Origin: Adiantum capillus-veneris
Lineage: Eukaryota > Streptophyta > Polypodiopsida > Polypodiales > Pteridaceae
DNA length: 64,000 nucleotides
Direction: 5' to 3'
NCBI GenBank assembly: GCA_014529385.2
Contig: CM043968.1
Span: forward strand, 11,179,148-11,243,147
Made by a program: the position numbers and the translations under genes. Shown here piece after piece: positions 1 to 11,272 of the stretch (positions are counted from its first letter, which is position 1; each line of letters begins with the position of its first letter). The notes below the pieces were generated by a model. The model was not told the DNA's origin and ran no database searches. It saw only the letters and a list, made by a program, of their open reading frames with translations.

Positions 1-369
1 TAAGATCAACCTTTGTGAAGATAGAAGATCCATGTAATCGGTCAAGCAGTTCATCAATCCTTGGTATTGCATACTTATTCTTGATTGTTCCTTGGTTCAA
101 TCCACGATAATCAATACAAATATGTAAAGTATCATCCTTCTTTTGATTAAAGAGAACACGAGTACTCCATGGAGAAACGCTAGGTCGAATAAATCTTTGT
201 TTGAGAAGTTGAGTTAATTGCTCCTTGAGTTTCGCAGATTCAAGTACTGACATTTTGTAAGGTCTATGAGCAACTGGTTGAGCTCCTGGAGTGAGCTCTA
301 TTGCATGATCAACATCACACTTGGGTGGTAGCTGTGAAAGTTCTTTGGAAAATACATCATCAAATTCTG
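1..369 (-). pseudogene. Ty3/gypsy reverse transcriptase, N-terminal part (cut by window edge)
   Basis: Read on the minus strand, this stretch encodes the start of a gypsy-type reverse transcriptase. A pre-RT segment rich in 'ELP..' type residues is followed by a 'SPWSTRVLF' motif, 'CIDYRGLNQ', then '[16 protein letters not shown]' and 'FTKVDL', which are the ordered landmarks of RT blocks 1-2. The catalytic block lies beyond position 1 and is not visible. The frame differs by one base from the protease-side frame that ends at 370, so the pol gene is already frameshifted. It belongs to the same element as the protease and gag relics to its right. Confidence 0.85.
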
Positions 370-880
370 TTATTCATTCGGGTTCAGTGAATCTATCTTC
401 TTCTCTTTAGGGTTAAGCTTTACTGCATAAATCCTCTCATTCTTTCTATGACTCTTCATAAGTTTGGTAAAGTTCACTAGTTTGAGAATAGGCTTTCTCC
501 GTTTCCCAGTAATTGCAACTGTAGAGTTTTGATCATTTTGAAAGGTCAATGAAGCGTCTTTACAATGTATGTGAGCATCATTGGCTTTAAGCCAATCCAT
601 TCTTAGGATTCCATTGTAGATTTTGATTGGTAAGACTCTGAAGTTTTTAGAAATATTATGCCCATCCAAACAAAATTCAAGTTACCCACTGAAGTAGAAG
701 ATCTAACCTTCCTATCTGTAGCTGATTCTGATGTAAGGTCTGTATCAAGGTGTTCAGGAAAAATGAGGTTTCTGATGCACTTAGGAGATATAAAAGAATG
801 TGTACTCCCTGAATGAATCAATAAGGTAAAATGGCTACCTTGATACTCCGCTGGGGTTTGAATAACTAAAAATTATTCAT
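370..880 (-). pseudogene. Ty3/gypsy aspartic protease and protease-RT linker, frameshifted
   Basis: The frame at 603-821 carries the protease flap-loop block 'SGSTHSFIS', and the frame at 370-669 carries the later part ('VLPIKIYNGILRMDWL', the usual 'ILGMDWL' landmark, and a Lys-rich linker). The two are in different frames, so at least one indel separates them. The catalytic triplet, normally Asp-Ser-Gly, reads His-Ser-Gly here (codon CAT at 813-815), so the enzyme would be dead even without the frameshift. Retroviral-type proteases act as dimers to cut the Gag-Pol polyprotein; this copy cannot. Confidence 0.8.
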
Positions 881-2014
881 TCACTCCCTGATGTTTAATT
901 GCAACATGAATATACGTGTTTGCTTGATTTCCTTCACCTCTAGCCCTTGAGTTCTATTAACTTGAGGTCTTCCTTGAGGCCTTTGATTTCTTCCCCCTCC
1001 TCCTAGACGAAGTTGACGGTTAACATTTCCATTGTTGTTATTGTTGACAGGTGGTCCGTTCCGAACAAAAGGTGGATTGCCTAGTCTAAAATTCCCCTGG
1101 TTTTGAGGTTGTCTATGGTTTTGGTTAAATTTCTGTTGATTGAAGTTTCTCTGAACTGCCGATGTTCTAGGTCTAAAGTTTCCAAAATTCCAATTCGGAT
1201 TGAGGTTTCTATGTTCATAATTGTCCACAAATCCTGTGAATCTTGAATTGTTAAATGGACAATCCTTGGATTGATAACCAGGATCAAGACAAATGTAGCA
1301 TAAATGATCCTGTCTAGCTTTCATACGTAATAAGTTCTCTCTTCTTTGTTGTGGATATCCAGATCTTTGTTCCTCCTCGGGACGAGGTCTTTTGATTTCA
1401 CAAATAGGAACAGGTTCTGAATTCCTCTTTCCGGTAGTAAATAACTCTATTTCAATGGGTTTTCCTGCATCAAGGACATCTGCAAATTTGGTAAGACGAA
1501 GACTCTGAAGTAGCCCTGACATGAATCGAGCTACCTTGACCTCATGAGTCATCCCTTCTGAAGCATACTTGACAAAGGTTAAGAAATGTTGGTAGTATGA
1601 TTCCAGATCTCTGGTTCCTTGAGTACATTCAAGAAACTCATTCATACGGTCTGAATGATAAACTTTGTTTTGATAATTCTTCTTAAGCTGGGTCTTAAGA
1701 TAATCCCAAGTTGCAACATTAGGATCAACATTGTTTTCTGTGCAATGGTCTCTCCACCAATGCTTGGCTGTTTTCTCTAGTTTGAACTTAGTGATGATAG
1801 CTTTGTTCACTGCAGACGAATGAGCCAAGTCAAAGTAGTCATCCATGCGCTCAATCCAATCTTCAAGAACTTTGCCTACATCTTTGCCTTCCCCACTAAA
1901 GTTCCCAGGTTGAGACTTTCAAATCATAGCATTGATGTCTCTATCGATGATGGTATGTTGAGGAACAATAGGTGCATTTGCATTAGCAGCAGTCACATTT
2001 TCTCTAAGAGGCAT
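881..2014 (-). pseudogene. Ty3/gypsy gag with one premature stop
   Basis: An ATG at 2012-2014 opens a frame that is continuous to 881 except for a TGA at 1919-1921 (codon 32). The capsid core (Retrotrans_gag family) is recognisable from 'TAKHWWRDHC' through 'ESYYQHFLTFVKYASEG' to 'FMSGLLQSLR'. A basic Asn/Gly/Arg/Gln-rich nucleocapsid tail follows. The single zinc knuckle has the spacing CX2CX4-X-X4C, but the His ligand is Tyr ('CYICLDPGYQSKDC', about 1262-1303). TGA in place of an Arg CGA codon fits deamination of a methylated CpG. Gag would form the virus-like particle of the element; this copy is inactive. Confidence 0.85.
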
Positions 2015-2231
2015 GGTAACTTACTGCACCATATCAAGGTCACACTTAGTAAAATATTCTATCCCGTTCAAAGTTCTTAAATCAAATAGAATAGACGTTT
2101 AAAGATAATCTGAGAAGAAATAGGAAAATGAATAATGAATCAATTAACCCAATTCCTATATCATAAAACTTTGGGTTTTCGAAAGTCTACAAGGTGTCTT
2201 GAAGTTTCTAATAAATCCTAGTGGCTCTAAC
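2015..2231 (-). other. Leader of the gypsy element; possible decayed primer binding site
   Basis: This is AT-rich sequence upstream of the gag start and has no reading frame. At 2221-2236 the minus strand reads TTAGGTTAGAGCCAC, which could be a decayed initiator-Met tRNA primer site (usual form TTGGTATCAGAGCC) about 210 bp before gag. No matching LTR pair was found to confirm it, so the boundary is an inference. Confidence 0.3.
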
Positions 2232-4646
2232 CTAATGCACTCGGTAATATCCATCGTGACATCCCTCCACCAATGGAGTATAGTTGTTCCATTCCTTTAG
2301 TATGTTTGATGGTTGACTCCAATGATCCTTTACAATATTTGGCTGGAACATTTCTTCATTGGCGTGTGAGTAATACCATTCTTGAGTAAGAGATTTGTTT
2401 GTTACAAGTACTCCTATTTCAGTATGGATAATCGCCTTCTTGTACCCAAAGTAGTCATCGAAGAAAGCAGATTCTCTTGGAAACACATCCAGTGTGTCCC
2501 GTCCTACTGAGCTGTGAATATTTCACAATCTGCAAGGCACTGAGGTCTGATGTAGGCATTGTATAAAATCTTTACATTGCAAGGATTGTAGATTAGTGAC
2601 TTTCCAAATAAGTCAAAGAATAAATCCCAACGTACTGGACTATAGGAATGTCAGTCATTGTTTTTGCACTGTCGGCTCCATACATTAAACATAACAATGT
2701 CAAAGCACCTTGTAGCCATTACTAAAGGAAGTATGTTTCTAGCCGTCCACATTTCCCTTGTCAGGCTTAGGGTAAGTTCATAAGCATCTATGTACAAAAT
2801 TTGATTAGTGACTATAATCTCCGTTCCCAACTTAGATTGTATCCACTTAATACTCCCAACAGGCGAGGGTTTATACTAAGGTGGTCTAAACTCGGGGTTC
2901 CCTACAGCATAATGATACAAGCTCTAAAGGTATTTGGTACAATGAAAAGTGTAGACATCACCTTTTCTTCTCTTCCTCGTTATGCGTGGTAGTGACAAGT
3001 CTTATTACTTCCACTCCAATTTAGAAATGCTCTTCCACCATAAGGTGAGAGTGTATATCCATCCATATCCCTCGAGGTAAATGGTCAATCATCTACACAC
3101 ACACCCCATCACTCATGTTAGTTAGAATGATGAAAACCAAAATTCAAACTCAAATATTATATCCTCAAAACAATATGTGCTATATCAAAAACAAATTTTT
3201 ATAACCACAAAAGACCAAAAAGATACATAGTGTTTCTAGGGAGATACATAAATACACACAAGGGTCCAATGAATCAATTCTTGGTTCCTACAACTGAGGT
3301 TCTACCCCTATATACTTGTTCACATCTCAGGTGTCAAAGTTTAGCACTTCAATTTGTGCACTAAAAGTCATGTCTTTGTTTTCGTACCATTCTTTCGCTC
3401 GTGATATACCCTTGGGTGATAATCCAGTAAAATAGTTTACATGAGTATGTCGTTTGTTTACATCAATTCTGCAGAAGTATCTACTCAAGTTCACTGCTAT
3501 TGGTTGTGCTCGGGCAAAGTCACTAATGCACCTTGGTTTCTCGTAGTTATCAAAGGTAATGGTAACATTGTGAGGGTTGTATTTGAGAATAGGTCCATAG
3601 ACTCTATTGAACCAATCCTGTGGTACATTATAGAATTGGTTGCTGCCATTTGACTTCTTTCACACTTTGATTATGAACTTCTCACAAAAGTTGTACCTTT
3701 GGTTTAACATAAGGGCCTTCTTGTACTAAGTATGAGTTCACGACTTGGTATGTCCAAAAGAGACCATAAGTTAAGGTAAAGAACATATCCTTGTACTTTA
3801 ACATCGCCTTCTTGGATCTTTTCCTTCACTCAAAGCAGTGGGTTGGTCATGAACCTATCAGGCACTTGTATTCAATATTCAGGCTCAGCTTCAATATATA
3901 ACTCCCATGCTACATAAGTGTTGGGTACAAGGTAATCTCTATTCCCCTTTGAAACTCGAGCCACTTCAATTCCCCACTAGAGACTGAAAAAGATTCTTTG
4001 TGCAAAATTACTCGGGAGTTCATCTAAACAATTAAGAAGATCCATCTAAAACAAGACAATGAGAGAGAGAAAACTTAGTACACATGTGAGCCAAAACTAA
4101 GTATATGCTTCTTTTAGTTACCAAAATTTGATCTTTATGATTTTATTACAATACTATGGGTGTCTTGGAGCTAGGTCTTAAAATATTCTTTTAACTCTCA
4201 TAACAGGGTATTCTCTCAGACCTCCCATGCGACAACGTGGTCTGTAGTTATCTTCCAACTTTTCTTTCGTTATGACAGCTGCAAGAGCTTCAAACTTTTT
4301 AGCAACTTCGGCAATCCTTAACATTTGGGAACGCGTCGTCAAGTAGTAGAACATGTCTTCTAGGCCTAACCATATTCTAAATTGAAGTAGTCTGAGGTTG
4401 GGAAACCAATCTATCGTCAATATAGATGAAGAACTGACGGAAGGGTTCTTGGTGACGGGTAAGGTAACTACGGTCAATACTCTTCCAATAAGTTGTGCTT
4501 CCTGGCATGCCAAAGAATTTGGTCCCGATTTCTAAGTAAAAGAGTTCCCGTTCATCCCTGGACAATCGTGTCATCATATTGTTGAACACTATGGCCAAAA
4601 CCTCATTCCCCTGGCTAAAGCAGTCAGACTTCACTCTGGGAGCCAT
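2232..4646 (-). pseudogene. Decayed long reading frame of unknown family
   Basis: An ATG at 4644-4646 opens an 89-codon frame ('MAPRVKSDCFSQGNEVLAIV...'). Coding-like sequence continues in shifted frames: at 4178-4513, at about 2520-3000 ('NVWSRQCKNND', 'RWDLFFDLFGKSLIYNP') and at 2232-2486 ('FFDDYFGYKKAIIHTEIGVL', 'SLTQEWYYSHANEEMF'), ending in a TAG at 2232-2234. The segments are rich in Trp, Tyr and Phe and resemble one protein of about 800 residues broken by many stops and indels. I do not recognise the family. No RT, integrase, transposase or zinc-knuckle motif is visible. It could be an accessory frame of a retroelement or a decayed host gene. Confidence 0.4.
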
Positions 4647-4649
4647 TTG

Positions 4650-5169
4650 TTACTACAAAACAAACATTCAAAGATATTCCAACACCGTTGTTGAACACTT
4701 CAACCATAACTCAAACCAGACACTCCCACTCAAGAAGACAAGTCAAACAAGTACCACCAACCAATGTCACTTATAGATGCATCATGAATACAATATGTTT
4801 TCTCAAACAGCATGCATGAATGCATGCATGATGCATAACTAACCCGACTGTATCAGGCTTTAGGCTATCCCCATAACCTTAAGTATTGGCTCCGATATTA
4901 GGTGAGAGAAACCCCTTCCCAGGGGTCTATGCACAAAATACACAATTTACACTTTTATACAATTTTCAATATACATCAGAGTTGTGAAAGCATTTGCATA
5001 GGGGTGGAGTTCTCATGCCCGACCAAGCATGGAGTTTAGGCCATGAGCCGTACTGCATCCAAAGGTACCTAGCGACTAGTGCTACCCCTGAATGGGTGTT
5101 ATGAATGAAAGCGTACTCAAGAAAAATATATCATTGTGGAGGGTGAATATATGTGTACAGCACATTGCA

Positions 5170-5172
<3 letters not shown>
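4650..5172. other. Non-coding stretch
   Basis: No supported gene. It contains a short ATGCATG-rich patch near 4805-4835. The text around 5010-5100 resembles retroelement LTR or leader DNA, but no partner copy is present in the window. Confidence 0.5.

Positions 5173-5222
<50 letters not shown>
5173..5222. repeat. (AG)n microsatellite
   Basis: This is an uninterrupted run of about 25 AG dinucleotides followed by AGGG-type imperfect units to about 5240. The reading frames that cross it on both strands (Ser-Leu or Arg-Glu repeats) are products of the microsatellite and not genes. Confidence 0.95.
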
Positions 5223-5228
<6 letters not shown>

Positions 5229-5240
5229 AGGGAGAGAGAA

Positions 5241-7177
5241 TATAGTGGAGGTTGAAATAGAGTGCACAGAGACATGAGAAGATGACAACAGAGAATCTTT
5301 AAATGCCCATCTAAATGGAACAGGCAACCATGTATTAATGCAATGACAAAATCTAGGTATCCCATAACATCAAAAAGTTTCTAACAAAACAACTAGCATA
5401 GCACCGGACCCTGTGTAGGGATCGACCGGTCCACCAATCCACTTCCGCTCTACTACAGACACAGAGAATTTCACTTCGCCGGGAGCGAGCCAGAACACCT
5501 CCAACTTACTTGAGCCAGACATAAGCTGAGGCCGCTTCACCTCCCTCCATGAACCCAAGCTCTGAAAGGATCCCAAATACCAGCAGGTGGTAGGGTATCA
5601 ACACTAACCATACCAGTTTAGGCGCCAAGCCTCTTTGATGCCCAACATCGGGTGTTTAGGCAAAGCCAAGGCTAAATCCCCAACACGTTAGCCGTGTTTC
5701 AACCCCCGACACACTAACCTTGTGGATGAGCCTAACAAAAAGAAGAAGACCTAGGAAACACCCCGGATCCAGCAAAGCCCCAGGTCAACGACCCTTTAGT
5801 CTAAGGCTAAGCACGATGTAGGTGATCCTAGTCTTGTAGCGATGCTTCCATGAGAAACACAACACATGAGTTGAATCACAATGGCACTTCCCACATGCAC
5901 AAACAATCTTTTCCAAGCAGCTAGACTGTACAGGGTCTCTACCCTTACACGTCTGTGATAAACCATTCATATCACTTCATGATCCAATTCCAAAACCATA
6001 AACCATAACCCAATCACATCACACGGGTGAGCACTCCACCCGACTTGGGTGAGGCACGACCAATCCTGCATAACCACTTCAGGACATAACATGGCTGCAA
6101 AAATTTTGACAGCATAACCATATTATAAAAAAAAACATGAGCCACACCGGCTCACACCATAGAATATCAACCATAATCCATAAGGGAATCTCAGCTCTTG
6201 ACCATAAATCATAATCACACTTCCACACTTGGAGTTTGACACATCCCCTGCAATCAATCGGAGTCTACACACATGTGACCCTTAAGAAGTGATTCTTTCG
6301 TGCATAAAAATTTTGACCAGCAACTAATCATGATATAAATACCCAATATTGACAAATTCAACCATGCAAAGTTGATGCATCACATCTGCACTTCACCTCT
6401 CTAGCATATAGAGCTAGTTTTGAAATCAAGGTGGAATTAAAGCAATCACAACCATGCATATGAGGCATCCACATCAATCCATGAATTCCCATACATAATA
6501 TGATAACATTCCATTACCATAAACATGATGCAAAACAGCTCCGACCTTTAGGTCAACCATAACTTAACACATATGCAAAAATAAATTTTTGACCATATCT
6601 CTTAGCTCGTGCGTGTTTTTCACATGACACCAAAGAGAGAAAATGTTCCAAATGATGTGTTTTATCTCTGCTATAAAGGATTCGGGCTGATTCATAATGG
6701 TTTGTGATTTATGACCAAAACAGTGTCCCTACCGCCTCTATAATGTGAAACAAAAAGCGCTTTTTATGCACGCACATGATCATAAACGCATCATGTGCAT
6801 AAATCGTCGTTTTCAACATGATAAAATAATCATGGGGCAACTTTGTATGTACTCGGTTGATCCATACATGCACTCGTATGCGAAAAAACAATCATTGAGA
6901 GGGTGACTACGCAGAGAGATGATGACTATGGAGTTTAGGGTTTTTCACCGTGCTTTAGAATCGAGTAGGGGCTGCTAAAAGGCTTCTTGCTTTGTTGCAA
7001 GAGAGCAGTGATGGGAGCTACGTAGAGGTCCCCAGGGATTCACCATGGAAAACATATCTCATCATGTAAGTGCAGGGGAAGGGGTTTTTTTAACAAGTTA
7101 AATAGGCATATAAGTTAGGGCAGGCCCCCAACAATTCAAGCTTAAAAATAAGGGAGGGGGTATCATATTTATGCGCC
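5241..7177. other. Non-coding repeat-derived stretch
   Basis: No gene is supported. 5380-5760 is GC-richer than its surroundings and reads like LTR or leader sequence of a retroelement. 5980-6700 is AC-rich with many 'aaccataa' words. Only short chance frames are present. Confidence 0.45.
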
Positions 7178-7191
7178 GGGGGGGGGGGGGG
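7178..7191. repeat. Poly-G run (14 G)
   Basis: A homopolymer of 14 G follows 'atgcgcc'. It is a smaller counterpart of the 75-base poly-G run at 62657. Confidence 0.95.
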
Positions 7192-9289
7192 TGAGAAAAG
7201 GGAAAAATGAGAGAAAGTTTTGTGTTTCAAAATTATGGCTTCACAAAAGAGGCTTTCCTCAAACTTGTGAGTCAAAGTTACAAAGATACATGCAAGAACT
7301 AACATTGCTTTGTATCAATGGCTTGTTTTGTGATTATAGTTCATTTGTTGAGAGATGAAAGCTATAAAGAGTTTGTATAGATGCAAATTTACACGAAGAA
7401 CCTAACACAACTTTATAGCCATGTTTTTTGAGTAATTTAGATGGGTCAAAATTGGACAAGTAGCTAGAGTGCAGGATAAAATGAGCACATAGTTTAAAAG
7501 TCAAACTAAGGCACATTGAGGGTACATCTAGTTATCAACAGAAGTGGTTCATTAGTGCGTTACCAGTCACTATGCTACACGCTCTTTGACTAATTTTACT
7601 CGGTTAGATCATGTGAGACCTAAATTTATATGTAAGATAGGGGCATGATAGTTTTTTTCATTGATTATTATATAAGCGTAGAAAGGAGGGTCGTATTCCC
7701 TAATATGAGTAATATATAGGGACTTTATCAAAGTTTTTCGCTCGCAAGTGGCGTCCCATTTTTTTATATAGAGTGAATCCCCCGGAGTAGATGTATCCAT
7801 CACGAAAGCTTCCAGAGAGCGTGTACACCGTGAAACAAGAGAGAAGATAATAAGCAAGTAGAGAGAGAGTATCCTGAGAGAGAGAGAGAGAAGAGCTTAT
7901 GGATATGGTGATGAAGAGCTTGCACCACTCCGTATAATAGATACGTATAGTCTTGCCGTAGAGCAGATACAACAAACGGCAGCTGAGAGATGGCTTGAAG
8001 GTAAGAGCTTGAGGGAGAGACGTTGAGGGAGAGAAGGTAACTCTGATGTCAAAGCAAAAGAGCTTCCACGTCCGAGAGTGTGTGTTTTTTAAAGAGAAGG
8101 GAGAGGGGTCTTTATATAGGCTCTCAAGGCTAAAATCACAAGCTAAGAATAGAGTGAAGCGAAAAGAGATAAGTTTGTGCACGTTCGTGGCTGATTTAAA
8201 AAAATATTTATATTATTATTATTTTTTTCTTGCGGACAAGGATTTTGATGCGGATTTTGAGTCTCTAAGAAGAAGCTTGGCTTTCAAGAAAAGAGCTCTA
8301 AACTAAAGTCCTTCTCTGTCTTTTCTAAAAAGACTCTTTCTTTCCCCAAGCCTTTGCTTTTGGTGGTCAACTCTCCCACTTACCATTCAATTTTTACAAC
8401 AAAATTGACCATCCGATCAGTATATGTCCAACTAATGGAAACCGTAGCTAAACTATGCCACACCATAATATCCCGGCATAATTATGACTTTCCCGTACTG
8501 CCCCGGCATATTTACGGTACCGTTTTTTATAAAAATATTTCTTGTAAAAATACCGTTTGGTCGTGTTTTGCTCCGGGTGATCATTTTTAAATTGGACGAA
8601 GACTAAAATTAATATTTTTATATTTAGGTCATCATAAAAAGCACATTGCTTTTCAAAAACGCCGAAAAGCATAAAAATAGCTAAAAATAGCGGTTTTTTT
8701 CAAAACTGAACCAAACATCCGGCTAACCTACTAAAATATGGAATCGACCTTGATTTTCACTTTAGAACCTTCCAATACTGTCAATCAAGCATCTTAAGTC
8801 AAAATTTGGCGAAATAGATATTGAAAGTTATTTTTCTTATTTTTAGAAGAGACCCAAAAATTGGTGATCTTATATTTGAGGTCTTGGGACTGAGACTGGG
8901 GACAAGTTAAAGCTTTCAATTAGCTAAGTTACGAGCATAATTGTGGTGCATGAAGCTCTCTATCTTCATTGCACCATCAAGGTCTCAAGGAACACAAAGC
9001 TTGTATTGTACCAAGTCTCTCTTTTTGAGAAAAATTATAATACAAAAGCCTTTTGGAGGGGGGACTGGCTCCACATAAATCCGGTCCTCAACTATGTCAA
9101 GTTCTCTAATTCTCTCTCTTGTAAAGTAGTGTTCATTCCAAGTTAATTAAGTATAATGGTTATGTTGCTACCTCTAATCAAGTTCACCCTCTATTTTCTC
9201 AAAGTCGTCTCATAAAAATGCTCGTTACAATTCTCTTAATTCCTCTATTCTCAATGTTCATAGACCATTTCCATTCATGTCAGAAGATG
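7192..9289. other. Non-coding stretch
   Basis: No supported gene on either strand. There is a purine-rich GA patch at about 7858-7895. The stretch at 8180-8230 is AT-rich. TATA-like words occur at 7713-7725 and 8110-8120 without an associated frame. I see no LTR or inverted-repeat structure. Confidence 0.45.
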
Positions 9290-10816
9290 ATCTAAATAGA
9301 CCAAGCTTTTTTAGAGCCACCGGCAAGGAAACCCAAAGGTTGGATAGAGATTTTGGCTCCAGCACCAGTGGTCCCACCAAGACACGAGCCTGAAAGGATA
9401 GCTGAGATTCTCCCGTTGAGTTAGAACCCTCGAAGTTAATTGAAACACCAAGAGTAGTAATGAACACCACGGATCAGGCATGTGATGGTTTATATCCTAT
9501 CATGCCGAAGATATACAAAAAAGACGACAGCTTAGATGAACTTTGGAAATAAATACGTGAAGAAAAAGAAGCAAATGAGCAGTAATGGGAGGGATGTATT
9601 TCTTCCTCCTATTGAGGAATTTGAGGTAGGATCCCAAGCAGACCTAAAAACTTGCTCATGTTGGGGGGATAGATGATCTGTAAGATCGTTGGATAGACAA
9701 CCTCAATCTCTGAGAACCTTACCCTCTTACATGGGAGAGTATGAGGCAAAGTCTAATATGAAGGTAGTACCATCAAAGAGACTCTCCTAAAAAAGGATGA
9801 TAGACTCTAAAGGATTTTAGACATATTATCTACACGTGTGACTTGCACCACGACACTAGCTGAGCTTCTTCAAATACGGCCAAATATGTGGGCAACAATT
9901 GAAAAATTCTTAGAAAAGTTTGGGGTAAAAGATCCATCTCAGATATACAAGAAGAGATCAGAGAGCAAGAAAAGCCTCATATAAACACGCGACCAATTCC
10001 CTTAAACAAAGTAGGAGAATATTGTGAAGGAGAGGATGGCAATACTATGCTTCCTATTGAATTTCAAGGTGTTACAACCATGGCAATTCTTGACAGTGGA
10101 GCTTGGGTTGCCATTACAACCAAAGAGATATAAAAGAAATGTGGAAAATTTGCCTTGAGAGCCACAAGGATGAAATTGCAATTGGCAGATGGTTATATGG
10201 AGAAACCCTTAGGGCTTCTAGAGAAGGTAGTTGTTATTTCTTGTGGCATAGCGAATGAGCATACATTTGCTATAGTAGATTTTTGCAAGAAGAACAACAA
10301 TGACATCATACTTGGACAACCATTCATGAGACAACCAAGACAAAGATGGTCCAAGACTGGAGATATGATCATATATACCTCAGGCACATGGAAACCACAA
10401 CGTGCATAAACCTTAAAGACCATAGCTACAAAGATGTGAACCAAACCCCGATTGAGAAGTTTGTTTCAGCTATATTGGCAGGATCTGAGCTTCTAGCTTG
10501 GTTAGGTAAGACAAAGGAGCTATGGATGTGTGGTGCATCTCAGTGCGGGAGCGTAAAATGTGAAGAATGTATTCTAGAAAGGGCAATTGAGGATAAGGAC
10601 TACATTCCTGAACCCTTCCTTGATGAAATTTCAGAACCTTTAGAATGGATGCATATTCTAGCTACCCTAGATATGTGTGCTATTTTGGATGGTCCCACGA
10701 TAAAGTTTTGTGACAAATACGGCTATGACATGGTCCCATACTATATGGTTAGCATGGTAAATGGTAAAGAGGAGGAGATCCTGAATAGACTAGAAAAGAT
10801 GAACCGATGGAAGTAG
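9290..10816 (+). pseudogene. Gag-protease relic related to the 36-60 kb element
   Basis: This region matches 42080-43530 of the large nested element at both DNA and protein level. Shared landmarks in order are 'LDELWK', a 'LPPIEEFE' segment, 'LPSYMGEYEAKS', the protease active-site block (DNA 'cttgacagtggagcttgg', Asp-Ser-Gly-Ala at about 10088), 'RATRMKLQLADGYMEKPLGLLEKV', 'DIILGQPFMRQ', 'MVQDWRYDHIYL' and 'ELWMCGASQCGS'. Unlike the 42-kb copy it has many stops and indels (frames break near 9550, 9960, 10130 and 10350). The last frame, 10346-10816, ends at a TAG. The protease Asp is retained. The neighbouring RT shows that in this family gag-protease is normally followed by pol. Confidence 0.8.
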
Positions 10817-11272
10817 AAAGAGAGGAGTTGTTTTACGACTCACCATAGAACCTTGAGCAAAGTGAGGACATTAATAATGAATGCTCTGACAATACGAGTG
10901 AACTAGAGGAAAACATTGTGGATGTCAAGTTCTAGATCAAAAACCAAGACGTCAACAACATTATAAGATCAAGAGAGTTGAACACATGGCTAGAGAGAAT
11001 ATGATGCCTAGAATAAGAGGCAAAACACAACTTTTGATGTTTGCAAAAGCTGAAGATTGTGTTAAGTACCAAGTTTTAGGGAGATTCTCTAGAGCTTGAG
11101 ATCCAAAGATAGACATCATAAAAAACCTGAGAAAACAAACTCAAAATTTTGAAATTGAAACAAAACCAAAGAAGACAAAAGAACAAGGACTAGACAAGTT
11201 CAGAGAAACTAATTGAACCAAAGTTGAGAGAAAGAAGAAATATAGAGAGCTCAAGAAAATTCTGAGGGAAGT
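10817..11272 (+). other. Protease-RT linker, decayed
   Basis: The sequence is purine-rich and Lys/Glu-codon-rich, with stops in all frames. It lies between the protease and RT relics. Its base composition matches its neighbours, so it is probably the decayed linker of the same polyprotein. No domain is visible. Confidence 0.5.
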
